A stretch of DNA of 27,811 nt, from positions 1-27,811 of the forward strand of contig DATMLF010000047.1 of NCBI GenBank assembly GCA_035570595.1, written 5' to 3'. The position numbers and the translations under genes are program-made. The notes beneath the pieces are model-generated. The model was given only the letters and a program-made list of their open reading frames with translations, was not told the origin of the DNA and did no database searches. Within the stretch, counting starts at the first letter, position 1. Every line of letters begins with the position of its first letter. The DNA comes from AP-15 sp035570595 (GTDB taxonomy: Bacteria > Pseudomonadota > Alphaproteobacteria > ATCC43930 > CGMCC-115725). Of the stretch, positions 1-8,725 are shown one piece after another.

Positions 1-911
<911 letters not shown>

Positions 912-1050
912 CGCCACTCCGTAGTCGGCGGCACCGGCCGGTTAGCCGCTGCTGCCCATTCCTCCCGGCGCGTCGGCCGAGCCTTGCCCGTCGCCGCCGC
1001 TCGCCCGCCCGGGGCGCGGACAACGACGGGGTTCTCCGCCGCTGCCGTCG

Positions 1051-1078
1051 AGTATATGTGCTCGCCGGGGATCAACAA
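1051..1078 (-). promoter_or_regulatory. Candidate clpX promoter
   Basis: On the minus strand a TTGTTG (-35, plus coordinates 1073-1078) is followed 16 bases later by TATACT (-10, 1051-1056), in an AT-rich island inside a very GC-rich gap between clpP and clpX. It would give clpX a promoter independent of clpP, with a leader of about 130 bases. Spacing and hexamers fit a housekeeping sigma factor. This is a prediction from sequence only. Confidence 0.45.
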
Positions 1079-1109
1079 CTACTTAATCATATTGGACCCG
1101 GTTGATCAT

Positions 1110-1126
1110 GGACCGGCCCGCGGTCC
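1110..1126 (-). terminator. Stem-loop just after clpP
   Basis: A perfect 6-bp stem (GGACCG/CGGTCC) with a 5-base loop lies seven bases beyond the clpP stop codon on the minus strand. No T-run follows, so it is not a classical intrinsic terminator. It could protect the 3' end of the clpP message or cause partial termination before clpX. Confidence 0.3.
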
Positions 1127-1132
1127 GCCGGG

Positions 1133-1771
1133 TCACGCGCGAGCGCGTTCCTCGAACCCGCCAGGACGGCTCTCGACGACCTCGTCGACGAGGCCGAACT
1201 CCATCGCCTCGAACGGCGACAGGAACTTGTCGCGCTCGACCGCGGAGGAGATGACTTCAAGCGGTTGGCCCGTATGGCGCACGTAGATTTCGTTGAGCCG
1301 CGCGCGCAGCGACAGGATCTCCCGCGCCTGGATCTCGATGTCGGTGGCCTGCCCTTGCGCGCCGCCCGACGGCTGGTGGATCATGATCCGCGAGTTCGGC
1401 AGCGAGAAGCGTTTGCCCTTGGCCCCGGCGCACAGCAACAGCGAGCCCATCGAGGCCGCCTGGCCGATGCATACCGTCGAAACCGGCGAGCGGATGTACT
1501 GCATCGTGTCGTAGATCGCCAGGCCTGAGGTCACGACCCCGCCCGGCGAGTAGATATAGAACGCGATGTCCTTCGCCGGGTTCTCCGACTCAAGAAACAG
1601 CAGCTGCGCGCAGATCAGGCTCGCCACCGCGTCGTGCACCGGCCCGACCAGAAAGATGATCCGCTCCTTCAGCAGGCGCGAATAGATGTCGTAGGCGCGC
1701 TCGCCGCGGTTGGTCTGCTCGACCACCATCGGCACCAGGTTGTTCATATATTGCTCGAAATATTCGGACAT
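1133..1771 (-). CDS. clpP: ATP-dependent Clp protease proteolytic subunit ClpP
   Basis: ClpP is the serine peptidase that forms the double-heptamer chamber of the ClpXP and ClpAP proteases in the cytoplasm. The 212-residue product is full length for the family. The catalytic triad is visible: Ser107 in GQAASMG, His132 in MIHQPSGG and Asp181 in the ERDKFLS segment. The start ATG has a GAGGAG Shine-Dalgarno sequence seven bases upstream. It sits between tig (49 bases upstream) and clpX, the order found across proteobacteria, which suggests co-transcription with trigger factor. Nothing in the protein looks unusual. Confidence 0.98.
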   Translation of the reverse strand: MSEYFEQYMNNLVPMVVEQTNRGERAYDIYSRLLKERIIFLVGPVHDAVASLICAQLLFLESENPAKDIAFYIYSPGGVVTSGLAIYDTMQYIRSPVSTVCIGQAASMGSLLLCAGAKGKRFSLPNSRIMIHQPSGGAQGQATDIEIQAREILSLRARLNEIYVRHTGQPLEVISSAVERDKFLSPFEAMEFGLVDEVVESRPGGFEERARA

Positions 1772-1820
1772 CGGCGCTCTCCTCGAAGACGCCGCACTCG
1801 CGGCGCACGGATCTTGCGGT

Positions 1821-3389
1821 TCAGGCCGTCGGCTCGCCGCCAGGCTCGGCCGCCTTGTCGGCGTCGCCGTCGGCGTCGGGATCGGGCAGGCTCAGCAGCT
1901 CTTGCGGCGTCACCCGGCGTTCCGGGACCTTCGCCATTTCAACAATGAAGTCGATCACCTTGTCCTCGAAGATCGGCGCCCGCAGGCTCGCCACCGCCTC
2001 GGGGTTCTGGCGGTAGAAATCCAGCGCCTGGCGCTCGTAGCCCGGATGCCGGCGCACCTCGCGGGTGATCGCTTGGTTCAGCTCGTCCTGGGTGACGGTA
2101 ATGTTGTTGCTGCGGCCGACTTCGGCAAGCAGCAGCCCGAGCCGCACCCGGCGCTCGGATATCCTGCGGTACTCGGCCTTCACCGCCCCCTCGCCCTCCT
2201 CGGCGTCCGCCGCGCGCTCGGCATCCTGCGGCTCGCCCGCGGCCGCCGCGGCGTTCTCGCCCCCGGCCTGCGCCGCTGCGCCTTCCTCGGCCGACGCCTG
2301 CGCCGGCGTCGTTTCGCTCGGGCCCGCCTCTTCGGAAGCGGCCGGTTCCGGAGCGGCGGGCGCGGCTTCGTCGGGCGACGCGCCTTCGGTCGCGCCAGCG
2401 CTGGCGCCGGCACCCTCTTGCTCCTGCTGCCGCTCGGCCTGGTGCTGCGCCCAGATGTTGTCGAATTCCACGTCGACCATGCCGAGCGGCACCGGGAAGT
2501 CGTAGCGCTCGGCCAGCTTGTCGAGGAGTGCGCGTTTCAGCCGCAGCCGCGAGGCGGTCGCGTAGTCGCGCTCCATCTGCTGACGGACCTCCTGGCGCAG
2601 CTCGGCGAGGTTTTCGAGACCGACCGCGACGGCCAGCTCGTCGTCGACCACCGCCGGCAGCCGCTGCCGGACCTCCTTCACGTCCACCTCAAAAACCGCT
2701 TCCTTGCCGGCGAGGTGCGTGGCCGCGTAATCCGCCGGGAACGTGACATGGACGGCGCGGTGCTCGCCCGCCATCGCCCCGAGAAGCTGCTCCTCCAGCC
2801 CCGGGATCAGGCCGCCCGAGCCGAGCGCGATCTGGCGGTCCTTGCCGGCCGCACCCGGTATCTCCTCCTCGCCGGTCTTGCCTTCGATGTCGACGACCAG
2901 GATGTCGCCGTCCTCGGCCGGCCGTTCGACCGCTTCGGTCTTGCGCTGCTGCTCGGCGATGCGCTGCACCGCCGCCTCGACATTCTCTTCCGGCACCTCG
3001 ACGATCAGGCGCTCGATGTCGAGCTCGCCAAACTCGGGGTCGGGGATGTCCGGGAGCACCTCGACCATCATCTTGTATTCGAGGTCGGCGCCCTCGCTGA
3101 ACGAGACGATGTCGAATTTCGGCGGCAATGCCGGGCGCAGGTTGCGCTCGCGGATGGTGTCGGCCGAGCTGCCCTGGACCGTGCTCTCGAGCACCTCGCC
3201 CAGCACCGAGGGGCCATAGCGCCGGCGCAGGATCTGCATCGGCACCTTGCCGGGGCGGAACCCCGGCAGCCGGATCGTGCGGCCGAGCTCGTCGAGCCGG
3301 GTGACCACCTTGTCTTCGAGCTCGCCGGCCGGCACGACGATGCGAAACTCGTGCTTCAGCCCGTCGGCGCTGGTTTCGGTCACCTCCAT
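1821..3389 (-). CDS. tig: Trigger factor, with an acidic Ala/Glu/Pro-rich insert
   Basis: Trigger factor is the ribosome-associated chaperone and prolyl isomerase that meets nascent chains at the exit tunnel. The N-terminal ribosome-binding domain carries the signature GFRPGKVP at residues 43-50. The FKBP-type PPIase domain spans about 160-245 and the helical chaperone arms fill the C-terminal half. The product is 522 residues, longer than the usual 430-480. The excess comes mainly from a low-complexity stretch at about 319-402, rich in Ala, Glu, Gly and Pro, within the C-terminal domain where relatives have a short acidic linker. The start at 3389 (METVT-type start, here MEVTETS) matches the family; an upstream in-frame start at 3452 would add an unrelated Arg-rich segment. 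The gene precedes clpP on the same strand. Confidence 0.96.
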   Translation of the reverse strand: MEVTETSADGLKHEFRIVVPAGELEDKVVTRLDELGRTIRLPGFRPGKVPMQILRRRYGPSVLGEVLESTVQGSSADTIRERNLRPALPPKFDIVSFSEGADLEYKMMVEVLPDIPDPEFGELDIERLIVEVPEENVEAAVQRIAEQQRKTEAVERPAEDGDILVVDIEGKTGEEEIPGAAGKDRQIALGSGGLIPGLEEQLLGAMAGEHRAVHVTFPADYAATHLAGKEAVFEVDVKEVRQRLPAVVDDELAVAVGLENLAELRQEVRQQMERDYATASRLRLKRALLDKLAERYDFPVPLGMVDVEFDNIWAQHQAERQQEQEGAGASAGATEGASPDEAAPAAPEPAASEEAGPSETTPAQASAEEGAAAQAGGENAAAAAGEPQDAERAADAEEGEGAVKAEYRRISERRVRLGLLLAEVGRSNNITVTQDELNQAITREVRRHPGYERQALDFYRQNPEAVASLRAPIFEDKVIDFIVEMAKVPERRVTPQELLSLPDPDADGDADKAAEPGGEPTA

Positions 3390-3498
3390 GACGCGACGCC
3401 CGCCCGAGGCCCTCTGTCGCCGACGCCCGCAACCCGTCGACCAACCGCGCACCCACCCGTCATCGGCATCAGCCCTCTCATAACCGCTCCCGGCGCCC

Positions 3499-3583
3499 TG
3501 GTGCGGGCGGGGGGACTCGAACCCCCACGATTTTCATCGCTGGAACCTAAATCCAGTGCGTCTGCCAGTTCCGCCACGCCCGC
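3499..3583 (-). tRNA. tRNA-Leu (anticodon UAG)
   Basis: The minus strand folds into a class II tRNA of 85 bases including an encoded 3' CCA. The acceptor stem GCGGGCG pairs with CGCCCGC and is followed by the discriminator A and CCA. The anticodon stem CTGGA/TCCAG encloses the loop TTTAGGT, giving anticodon UAG for leucine codon CUA and its near cognates. There is a long variable arm typical of tRNA-Leu, and the T-arm contains GGTTCGAGTCC. It lies upstream of tig on the same strand, about 110 bases away. Confidence 0.96.
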
Positions 3584-3959
3584 CGCGACGCGCCGCCGGC
3601 GCAGCGCACCGGCCCGGCCGAGCCGCCTTCTTACCACAGACATCCCCACCTGACCTAGCTGCCTGACCCCGCCTCACCAGCGCCGCGGCCGAAGCCGGGC
3701 TATTGACTTGGCCCGCGAGCGCCCGCGGTCAAGCCGCGGCGCGCCGAAAAACGCCCGCCGAAAAACGCCCAGAGTATGTCGTCAATCATCGGGCAACAGG
3801 GGCAGCTTCGCGTCGGGGCCGCTCAATACCCCCGCACCCGCCATCCCGGCCTTCGGTGTGGCGCCGAATGTCCTTATTCGGGCCAGGGCAGCTCTGGGTG
3901 TCGGCGTTTCGCGGGCATGACGAAAAAAGCAGCGGGTGCCGGGCGTCGACTTCGAACGA
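3584..3959. other. Gene-free stretch between tRNA-Leu and mltG
   Basis: I see no convincing gene in these 376 bases. Open frames present have no recognisable product and lack good start sites. The stretch holds an exact tandem duplication of a 14-base unit (3743-3770). It also holds a segment at about 3840-3925 that, read on the minus strand, begins like the dispersed palindromic repeats common between proteobacterial genes (GTCATGCCCGCGAA) and ends in GGCCGGGATGG. The part nearest 3584 should contain the promoter of the tRNA gene, but I cannot assign it with confidence. Confidence 0.5.
3743..3770. repeat. Perfect tandem duplication of a 14-base unit
   Basis: The unit GCCGAAAAACGCCC occurs twice in direct succession without a mismatch. 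It lies in the gene-free stretch between tRNA-Leu and mltG, and no function is evident. It may be a replication-slippage product. Confidence 0.8.
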
Positions 3960-4976
3960 CTAGCGCGCGGCGGCGCCCAGCGGGTCGGGCTCGACAAGCG
4001 CGCTCTTGCGGTATTGCGCGACATTGCGGTTGTGCTCGGCAAGCGTCTTGGCAAAGACGTGGCCGCCGTTGCGGTCGGCGACAAAGTAGAGGTCGTCGGT
4101 CGGCGCCGGCCGCGCCGCGGCGCGCAACGCCGCGATCCCCGGGCTGTCGATCGGCCCCGGCGGCAGCCCGTATTCGACATAGGTGTTGTAGGGCGACGGC
4201 GTCGCGAGGTCGGCGCGGGTTAGCGGCCGGTCGAGCTTTTTGGCGCCGCCGCCGCTCAGCGCGTAGATCACCGTCGGGTCCGATTCGAGCCGCATGCCGA
4301 GGCGCAGCCGGTTGACGAAGACCGCGGCGATGCGCGCCCGCTCGTCGGCGCGCGCAGCCTCCCGCTCGACCATCGAGGCGAGGGTCAGAAGCTGCTCGGG
4401 GCTGGCGAGCGGCAGGCCTGGCCGCCGCTTGGCCCAGGCGGCGACGAGCGCCTGGTTCATCTCGAGTTCCATGCGCTGAAGCAGTGCGTGGCGCTCCTCG
4501 CCATAGCTGTAGATGTAGGTGTCGGGCATCAGGCTGCCGTCCGGCGGCGGCGGCCCGGTGTTGCCGGCGAGCGCCGGTGCTCCCTCGACCAGCGCCACGA
4601 TCTCGGCGCTCGTCAGCCCCTCGGGAATGGTCAGCTTGTGCTTGACGGTCTTGCCGCCGGCGATGATCGCGACGGCTTCGAGCGGGCTCGCGCCGGCCGG
4701 AAACGCGTATTCGCCGGCGAGCAGCGCCGCACCGTTGCCTGACGCCACGGCGCCGGCCTCGAACGGCAGGCGATGCCGGATCACGCCCTTCTGCGCCAGC
4801 AGCAGCGCGATGCCGGCAAGACCGGTGCGCGGCGGGATCACGACCGTGCGGGTTTCTTTAAGGGGTCCCGCCCCGGTCACCTCGCGGTATGCCCACCATC
4901 CCGCACCCCCGACGACGCCGGCGACGACCGCGACGGTCAGCAGGGCCCAGCCGAAAAGGCGAAGCGAACCGTGCAC
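3960..4976 (-). CDS. mltG: Endolytic murein transglycosylase MltG
   Basis: MltG (YceG family) is an inner-membrane enzyme that cleaves newly made glycan strands and releases them from the membrane in peptidoglycan synthesis. The 338-residue product has a single N-terminal membrane anchor at about 8-28 and a periplasmic body. A LysM-like region is followed by the catalytic domain with Glu204 in ASMVEREA, the position of the catalytic glutamate of the family, and the conserved SPYNTY and GLPPGPI segments near 270-290. It lies 53 bases downstream of fabF on the same strand, a pairing seen in many proteobacteria, so it is probably the last gene of the fab operon. Confidence 0.95.
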   Translation of the reverse strand: MHGSLRLFGWALLTVAVVAGVVGGAGWWAYREVTGAGPLKETRTVVIPPRTGLAGIALLLAQKGVIRHRLPFEAGAVASGNGAALLAGEYAFPAGASPLEAVAIIAGGKTVKHKLTIPEGLTSAEIVALVEGAPALAGNTGPPPPDGSLMPDTYIYSYGEERHALLQRMELEMNQALVAAWAKRRPGLPLASPEQLLTLASMVEREAARADERARIAAVFVNRLRLGMRLESDPTVIYALSGGGAKKLDRPLTRADLATPSPYNTYVEYGLPPGPIDSPGIAALRAAARPAPTDDLYFVADRNGGHVFAKTLAEHNRNVAQYRKSALVEPDPLGAAAR

Positions 4977-5029
4977 CGACCGCTGCTCTCAACCGGAGGG
5001 GGACGACCGAGGCCGGGCGGGTCAGCCGC

Positions 5030-6292
5030 TCAAGGCGGACCGGTAAAGACCAGCGAGGCGTTGGTGCCGCCAAACCCGAACGAGTTGGTCAGCACCACCT
5101 CGACCCGCCGCTTTTTTGCTTGCTTCGGCACGAGGTCGAGGTCGCAGGACGGCGACGGGTGGTCGAGGTTCAGGGTCGGAGGCACCGCGCCGTCGCGGAT
5201 CGCGAGAATCGAAAAGATCGCCTCGACGCTGCCGGCCGCACCCAGAAGATGCCCGATCGCCGACTTTGTCGACGACATCGACAGCTCGTAGGCGTGCCGG
5301 CCGAACAGCCGCTTGACCGCACCGAGCTCGATCTCGTCGCCGAGCGGGGTCGAGGTCCCGTGGGCGTTGATGTAGTCGATCGCTTCGGGCGGCAGCCCGG
5401 CGCGCCGCAAGGCGTTGCGCATCGAGCGAAAGGCGCCGTTGCCGTCCTCGGCGGGTGCGGTCAGGTGGTGCGCGTCGCCCGACATGCCGTAGCCGATGAT
5501 CTCGGCATAGATGTTGGCGCCGCGCCGGCGGGCGTGCTCGAGCTCCTCGAGCACCAGGATGCCGGCGCCCTCGCCCATGACAAAACCGTCGCGCTCTTCG
5601 TCCCACGGCCGCGAGGCGCGCGGCGGGTCGTCGTTGAACCCGGTCGACAGGGCGCGCGCCGCGGCAAACCCGGCGAGCCCGAGCCGGCAGATCGCCGCTT
5701 CGGTGCCGCCGCACACCATGACGTCGGCGTCGTCGAGCATGATCAGCCGCGCTGCGTCGCCGATCGCGTGCGCCCCGCTCGAGCAGGCGGTGACCACGGC
5801 ATGGTTGGGCCCGCTGAAACCATAGCGGATCGAGACATGGCCGGAGGCGAGGTTGATCAGGTTGGCGGGAATGAAAAACGGCGAGACGCGGCGCGGGCCG
5901 CGCTCGTGCAGGGTCAAGGCGCCCTCGGTGATCCCGCTGAGGCCGCCGATCCCCGACCCGATCAGGACGCCGGTGCGCTCGCGCTCCGCCTGGTCCTGCG
6001 GCAGCCAGCCGGCGTCGTCGACCGCCTGGGCGGCGGCGGCCAACGCGAAGACGATAAACCCGTCCATCTTGCGCTGGTCCTTGGGCGGGACCCAGTCGTC
6101 CGGGTTGAACAGCCCCGAGGCGGTGTCGCCCCGCGGCACTTGCGCGGCGATGCGCGCCGGCAGGTCGGACACGTCGAAGGACTGGATCGCGCTGACGCCG
6201 GACGCCCCCGCCAAGAGGCGCTGCCAGTTGCGCTCGAGCCCGATGCCGAGGGGCGTCACCAGCCCCATGCCGGTTACGACGACGCGGCGCAT
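5030..6292 (-). CDS. fabF: 3-oxoacyl-[acyl-carrier-protein] synthase II
   Basis: FabF condenses malonyl-ACP with acyl-ACP in fatty-acid elongation. The 420-residue product shows the thiolase-fold active site: Cys170 in TACSSGA, His311 in NAHGTSTPLGD, and Lys343 with His348 in the STKSAIGHLLGAAG region. I chose the ATG at 6292, giving the usual MRRVVVTGMG start with a GGGA sequence five bases upstream. An in-frame GTG at 6307 would add five residues but has no Shine-Dalgarno sequence. It lies 88 bases downstream of acpP and 53 bases upstream of mltG, all on the minus strand. Confidence 0.97.
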   Translation of the reverse strand: MRRVVVTGMGLVTPLGIGLERNWQRLLAGASGVSAIQSFDVSDLPARIAAQVPRGDTASGLFNPDDWVPPKDQRKMDGFIVFALAAAAQAVDDAGWLPQDQAERERTGVLIGSGIGGLSGITEGALTLHERGPRRVSPFFIPANLINLASGHVSIRYGFSGPNHAVVTACSSGAHAIGDAARLIMLDDADVMVCGGTEAAICRLGLAGFAAARALSTGFNDDPPRASRPWDEERDGFVMGEGAGILVLEELEHARRRGANIYAEIIGYGMSGDAHHLTAPAEDGNGAFRSMRNALRRAGLPPEAIDYINAHGTSTPLGDEIELGAVKRLFGRHAYELSMSSTKSAIGHLLGAAGSVEAIFSILAIRDGAVPPTLNLDHPSPSCDLDLVPKQAKKRRVEVVLTNSFGFGGTNASLVFTGPP

Positions 6293-6380
6293 TGCCGTCC
6301 CATCCACAACGCAAGGGGTTGCCCGGCGCGCCGGCGCCGGTCCGCGGCCCGGTTCGCGGTCATGGGCGAGATCGAGCGGC

Positions 6381-6614
6381 TCAGCTGTGCGACTCGATAA
6401 AGCTGACCGCGTCCTTGACGGTCACGATTTTTTCGGCGGCGTCGTCCGGGATCTCGCAGCCGAACTCCTCCTCGAAGGCCATCACGAGCTCGACCGTGTC
6501 GAGGCTGTCGGCGCCGAGATCGTCGATGAAGCTGGCGTTCTCGGTCACCTTAGATTCGTCGACACCCAAATGCTCGACGACGATCTTTTTGACCCGCTCG
6601 GCGACATCGCTCAT
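6381..6614 (-). CDS. acpP: Acyl carrier protein
   Basis: This 77-residue acidic helical protein carries the growing acyl chain during fatty-acid synthesis. Ser37 in the conserved GADSLDTVE motif is the site for 4'-phosphopantetheine attachment. Length and sequence match the classical AcpP. The start has a strong GAGGGG ribosome-binding site eight bases upstream. It sits between fabG and fabF, and a candidate promoter lies in the 165-base gap before it, fitting the high expression expected for this protein. Confidence 0.98.
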   Translation of the reverse strand: MSDVAERVKKIVVEHLGVDESKVTENASFIDDLGADSLDTVELVMAFEEEFGCEIPDDAAEKIVTVKDAVSFIESHS

Positions 6615-6720
6615 CGGTATTTCCCCTCAGTGGCTGGCGTGAACTTGGTTTGCACACATGAAGCCGGGCGCCATCCGCCGTCATCTTGCCGTCGTCGGGG
6701 CCGCGAACAAGGCGCCGGTC

Positions 6721-6749
6721 ACATAACATGATTTCCCCGACGGTGCCAA
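6721..6749 (-). promoter_or_regulatory. Candidate acpP promoter
   Basis: On the minus strand TTGGCA (plus 6744-6749) and TTATGT (6721-6726) are spaced by 17 bases in the fabG-acpP gap. This would give acpP an internal promoter with a leader of about 100 bases. It is a prediction from hexamer match and spacing. Confidence 0.5.
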
Positions 6750-6779
6750 TTCGCCTGAATCGGTCTGCCGTGCGCGGGC

Positions 6780-7517
6780 CTATACCATGGCCATACCGCC
6801 GTTGACGTGCAAGGTATGGCCGGTGACGTAGGCGGCCTCGGCGCTCGCCAGGTAGACAACCGCGGCGGCGACATCCGCCGGGGCGCCAAACCGCCCGCAC
6901 GGAATCGCCGAGCCGAGCCGGGCGCGCCGCTCCGCCGACAGCTTGTCGGTCATCGCCGTCTCGACGAACCCCGGGGCAACGCAGTTGACGGTAACGCCGC
7001 GGCTCGCGACCTCGGCGGCGATCGACTTGGACATCGCGATCATGGCGGCCTTCGCCGCGGCATAGTTCGCCTGGCCGGGATTGCCGGTCACCGCGACGAT
7101 CGAGGTCACCCCGACGACCCTGCCGTGGCGCCGCCGCACCATGCCGCGCAACGCCGCGCGGGTCAGGCGAAAGGCGGCGGTGAGGTCGAGGTCGAGCACC
7201 GCTTGCCAGTCCTCGTCCGTCATCCGCAGCGCCAGCCCGTCGCGGGTGAAGCCGGCATTGTTGACGAGAATGTCGACGCGGCCCATCGCGTCCTCGGCCA
7301 TCCTGAAGAGGCGGTCGGCCGCATCGGCCGCGGCAAGATCGGCAACCCCGACGTGCACGCGCTCGCCGAACTCCGCCGCCAGCGCTTCGAGCGCCGGCCT
7401 GCGGGTGCCGGCCAGCATGACCTCGCTTCCTTGTGCGTGCAGCGCCCTCGCGACCGCCCCGCCGATGCCGCCGGACGCCCCGGTCACCAGCGCCGTCTGG
7501 CCGGTCAGGTCGAACAT
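6780..7517 (-). CDS. fabG: 3-oxoacyl-[acyl-carrier-protein] reductase
   Basis: FabG is the NADPH-dependent short-chain dehydrogenase that reduces 3-oxoacyl-ACP in the first reduction of each elongation cycle. The 245-residue product has the Rossmann cofactor motif TGASGGIG at about 12-19, the NNAG motif at 85-88 and the catalytic Ser139, Tyr152 and Lys156. It ends in the typical GHTLHVNGGMAMV. It lies between fabD (72 bases upstream) and acpP, so context distinguishes it from the many other short-chain dehydrogenases. Confidence 0.97.
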   Translation of the reverse strand: MFDLTGQTALVTGASGGIGGAVARALHAQGSEVMLAGTRRPALEALAAEFGERVHVGVADLAAADAADRLFRMAEDAMGRVDILVNNAGFTRDGLALRMTDEDWQAVLDLDLTAAFRLTRAALRGMVRRRHGRVVGVTSIVAVTGNPGQANYAAAKAAMIAMSKSIAAEVASRGVTVNCVAPGFVETAMTDKLSAERRARLGSAIPCGRFGAPADVAAAVVYLASAEAAYVTGHTLHVNGGMAMV

Positions 7518-7589
7518 CGCCGGCCCGCGCCGGTTGTGAACCGTCTCACGAGAGCCTGCACCAGACCCGTAGCGGAAGTCGCCGCCGCG

Positions 7590-8546
7590 TCAAAGCGCGC
7601 CGATCAGCAGGCCGACCTCCTCGGGGCCGCCGACCGATCGCGTGGCGAGAGCGGGTGCGATCCGCTTGGCAAGGCCGGCGAGCACGCGTCCGGCGCCGAC
7701 CTCGACGACCTCCCCCACCCCCGACGCGGCGAGGAACAGCACGCTCTCGCGCCATCGCACCATTGCCGTGACCTGCCTGACCAGCAGGCGTTTGATCTCG
7801 GCCGGGTCGTCGACCGGCCGCGCTGTGACGTTCGCGACCAGCGGCGCGCACGGCGGGCGCAGCAAGATGTTGCCGAGCGCCGCGGCCATCGCGTCGGCCG
7901 CCGGCGCCAGCAGCGGCGAGTGAAACGGGGCGCTGACCGGCAGCATGACCGAGCGGCGCGCGCCGTGCTCGCGCGCGACCGCGATCGCCCGCTCGACGGC
8001 GCAGCGATGACCGCTGACGACGGCCTGGCCCGGGGCGTTGTCGTTGGCCACGGCACAAACTTCGTCGCGGTCGATCCCGGCGCGCGTCGCCTCGGCGGCA
8101 ACCATCCGCGCGTCCTCGGCATCAAGCCCGAGCAGCGCCGCCATCGCTCCCTCGCCGACCGGCACCGCCCGCTGCATCGCCCGCCCGCGCAGCTTCAACA
8201 GCCGCGCCGCATCGCCGACCGCAAGCGCCCGCGCCGCCGCAAGCGCCGAATACTCTCCAAGGGAATGACCCGCGACAAAAGCGACGTGCCGCCCGATTTC
8301 GAGGCCGCCTTCGACTTCGAGCACGCGGATGACCGCGAGGCTCGCCGCCATCAGCGCCGGCTGGGCGTTCTCGGTCAGGGTCAGCTCGCTCTCCGGCCCG
8401 TCGAACATCAGCCTCGACAGCGGCTGCGACAGGGCGTCGTCGACCTCCTCGAACAGGCGTCGCGCCGCGCCAAACCGGCCGGCAAGGCTCCGACCCATCC
8501 CGACCGCCTGGGACCCCTGGCCCGGGAACACAAAGGCACGCTTCAT
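7590..8546 (-). CDS. fabD: Malonyl-CoA:acyl-carrier-protein transacylase
   Basis: FabD transfers the malonyl group from CoA to ACP to supply the elongation substrate. The 318-residue product begins with the classical MKRAFVFPGQGSQ. The active serine is Ser95 in GHSLGEYSA, and the partner His209 lies in SAPFHSP. The ATG at 8546 is preceded by a G-run ten bases upstream; in-frame upstream starts at 8555 and 8573 would add residues not seen in the family. It is the first gene of the minus-strand fab block and is divergent from rpsF. Confidence 0.96.
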   Translation of the reverse strand: MKRAFVFPGQGSQAVGMGRSLAGRFGAARRLFEEVDDALSQPLSRLMFDGPESELTLTENAQPALMAASLAVIRVLEVEGGLEIGRHVAFVAGHSLGEYSALAAARALAVGDAARLLKLRGRAMQRAVPVGEGAMAALLGLDAEDARMVAAEATRAGIDRDEVCAVANDNAPGQAVVSGHRCAVERAIAVAREHGARRSVMLPVSAPFHSPLLAPAADAMAAALGNILLRPPCAPLVANVTARPVDDPAEIKRLLVRQVTAMVRWRESVLFLAASGVGEVVEVGAGRVLAGLAKRIAPALATRSVGGPEEVGLLIGAL

Positions 8547-8608
8547 TGCGATCATACCCCCCTTGAACCCCAACCGGCCGTACTTGTCCCCCGAACCGGC
8601 GGCGCATC

Positions 8609-8636
8609 TTGTCGTGCGCCAGGGTTCCTGTATAGT
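8609..8636 (+). promoter_or_regulatory. Candidate rpsF operon promoter
   Basis: TTGTCG (8609-8614) and TATAGT (8631-8636) are spaced by 16 bases in the fabD-rpsF divergent gap. They match the housekeeping consensus well and would give a transcript with a leader of about 82 bases before rpsF. Confidence 0.6.
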
Positions 8637-8650
8637 GCCTCGCTTCCCTT

Positions 8651-8694
8651 GCCGGCCGCGGCCGGCTCCGCCCGGACAGCGCGAGCGCTCCGGG
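8651..8694 (+). promoter_or_regulatory. Structured leader of the rpsF operon
   Basis: Two predicted hairpins lie between the candidate promoter and rpsF. The first is the 16-base palindrome at 8651-8666. The second, at 8671-8694, has a CCCGG/CCGGG lower stem, a two-base AC bulge and an AGCG/CGCT upper stem with a CGAG loop. In other bacteria the rpsF leader is bound by the S6-S18 complex for feedback control. Whether this structure does the same is inference. Confidence 0.4.
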
Positions 8695-8725
8695 CTTTGT
8701 GAAATCCGAAAGGGACTTGTTCGGT

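Noticed and set aside
2184..2435. Low-complexity part of trigger factor as evidence of a frameshift or gene fusion
   Set aside because: The conserved segments on both sides are in the same frame and in the right order, so an in-frame insert explains it.
1710..3653. A long plus-strand open frame of 647 codons
   Set aside because: It lies opposite trigger factor and tRNA-Leu, has an Arg/Ala/Gly-rich product with no recognisable domain, and is a by-product of high GC content.
3782..4180. Minus-strand open frame of 132 codons overlapping mltG
   Set aside because: It overlaps the conserved 3' end of mltG in another frame and has an Arg-rich product without features.
6293..6307. GTG at 6307 as the fabF start
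   Set aside because: It lacks a ribosome-binding site, while the ATG at 6292 has one and gives the usual FabF N-terminus.
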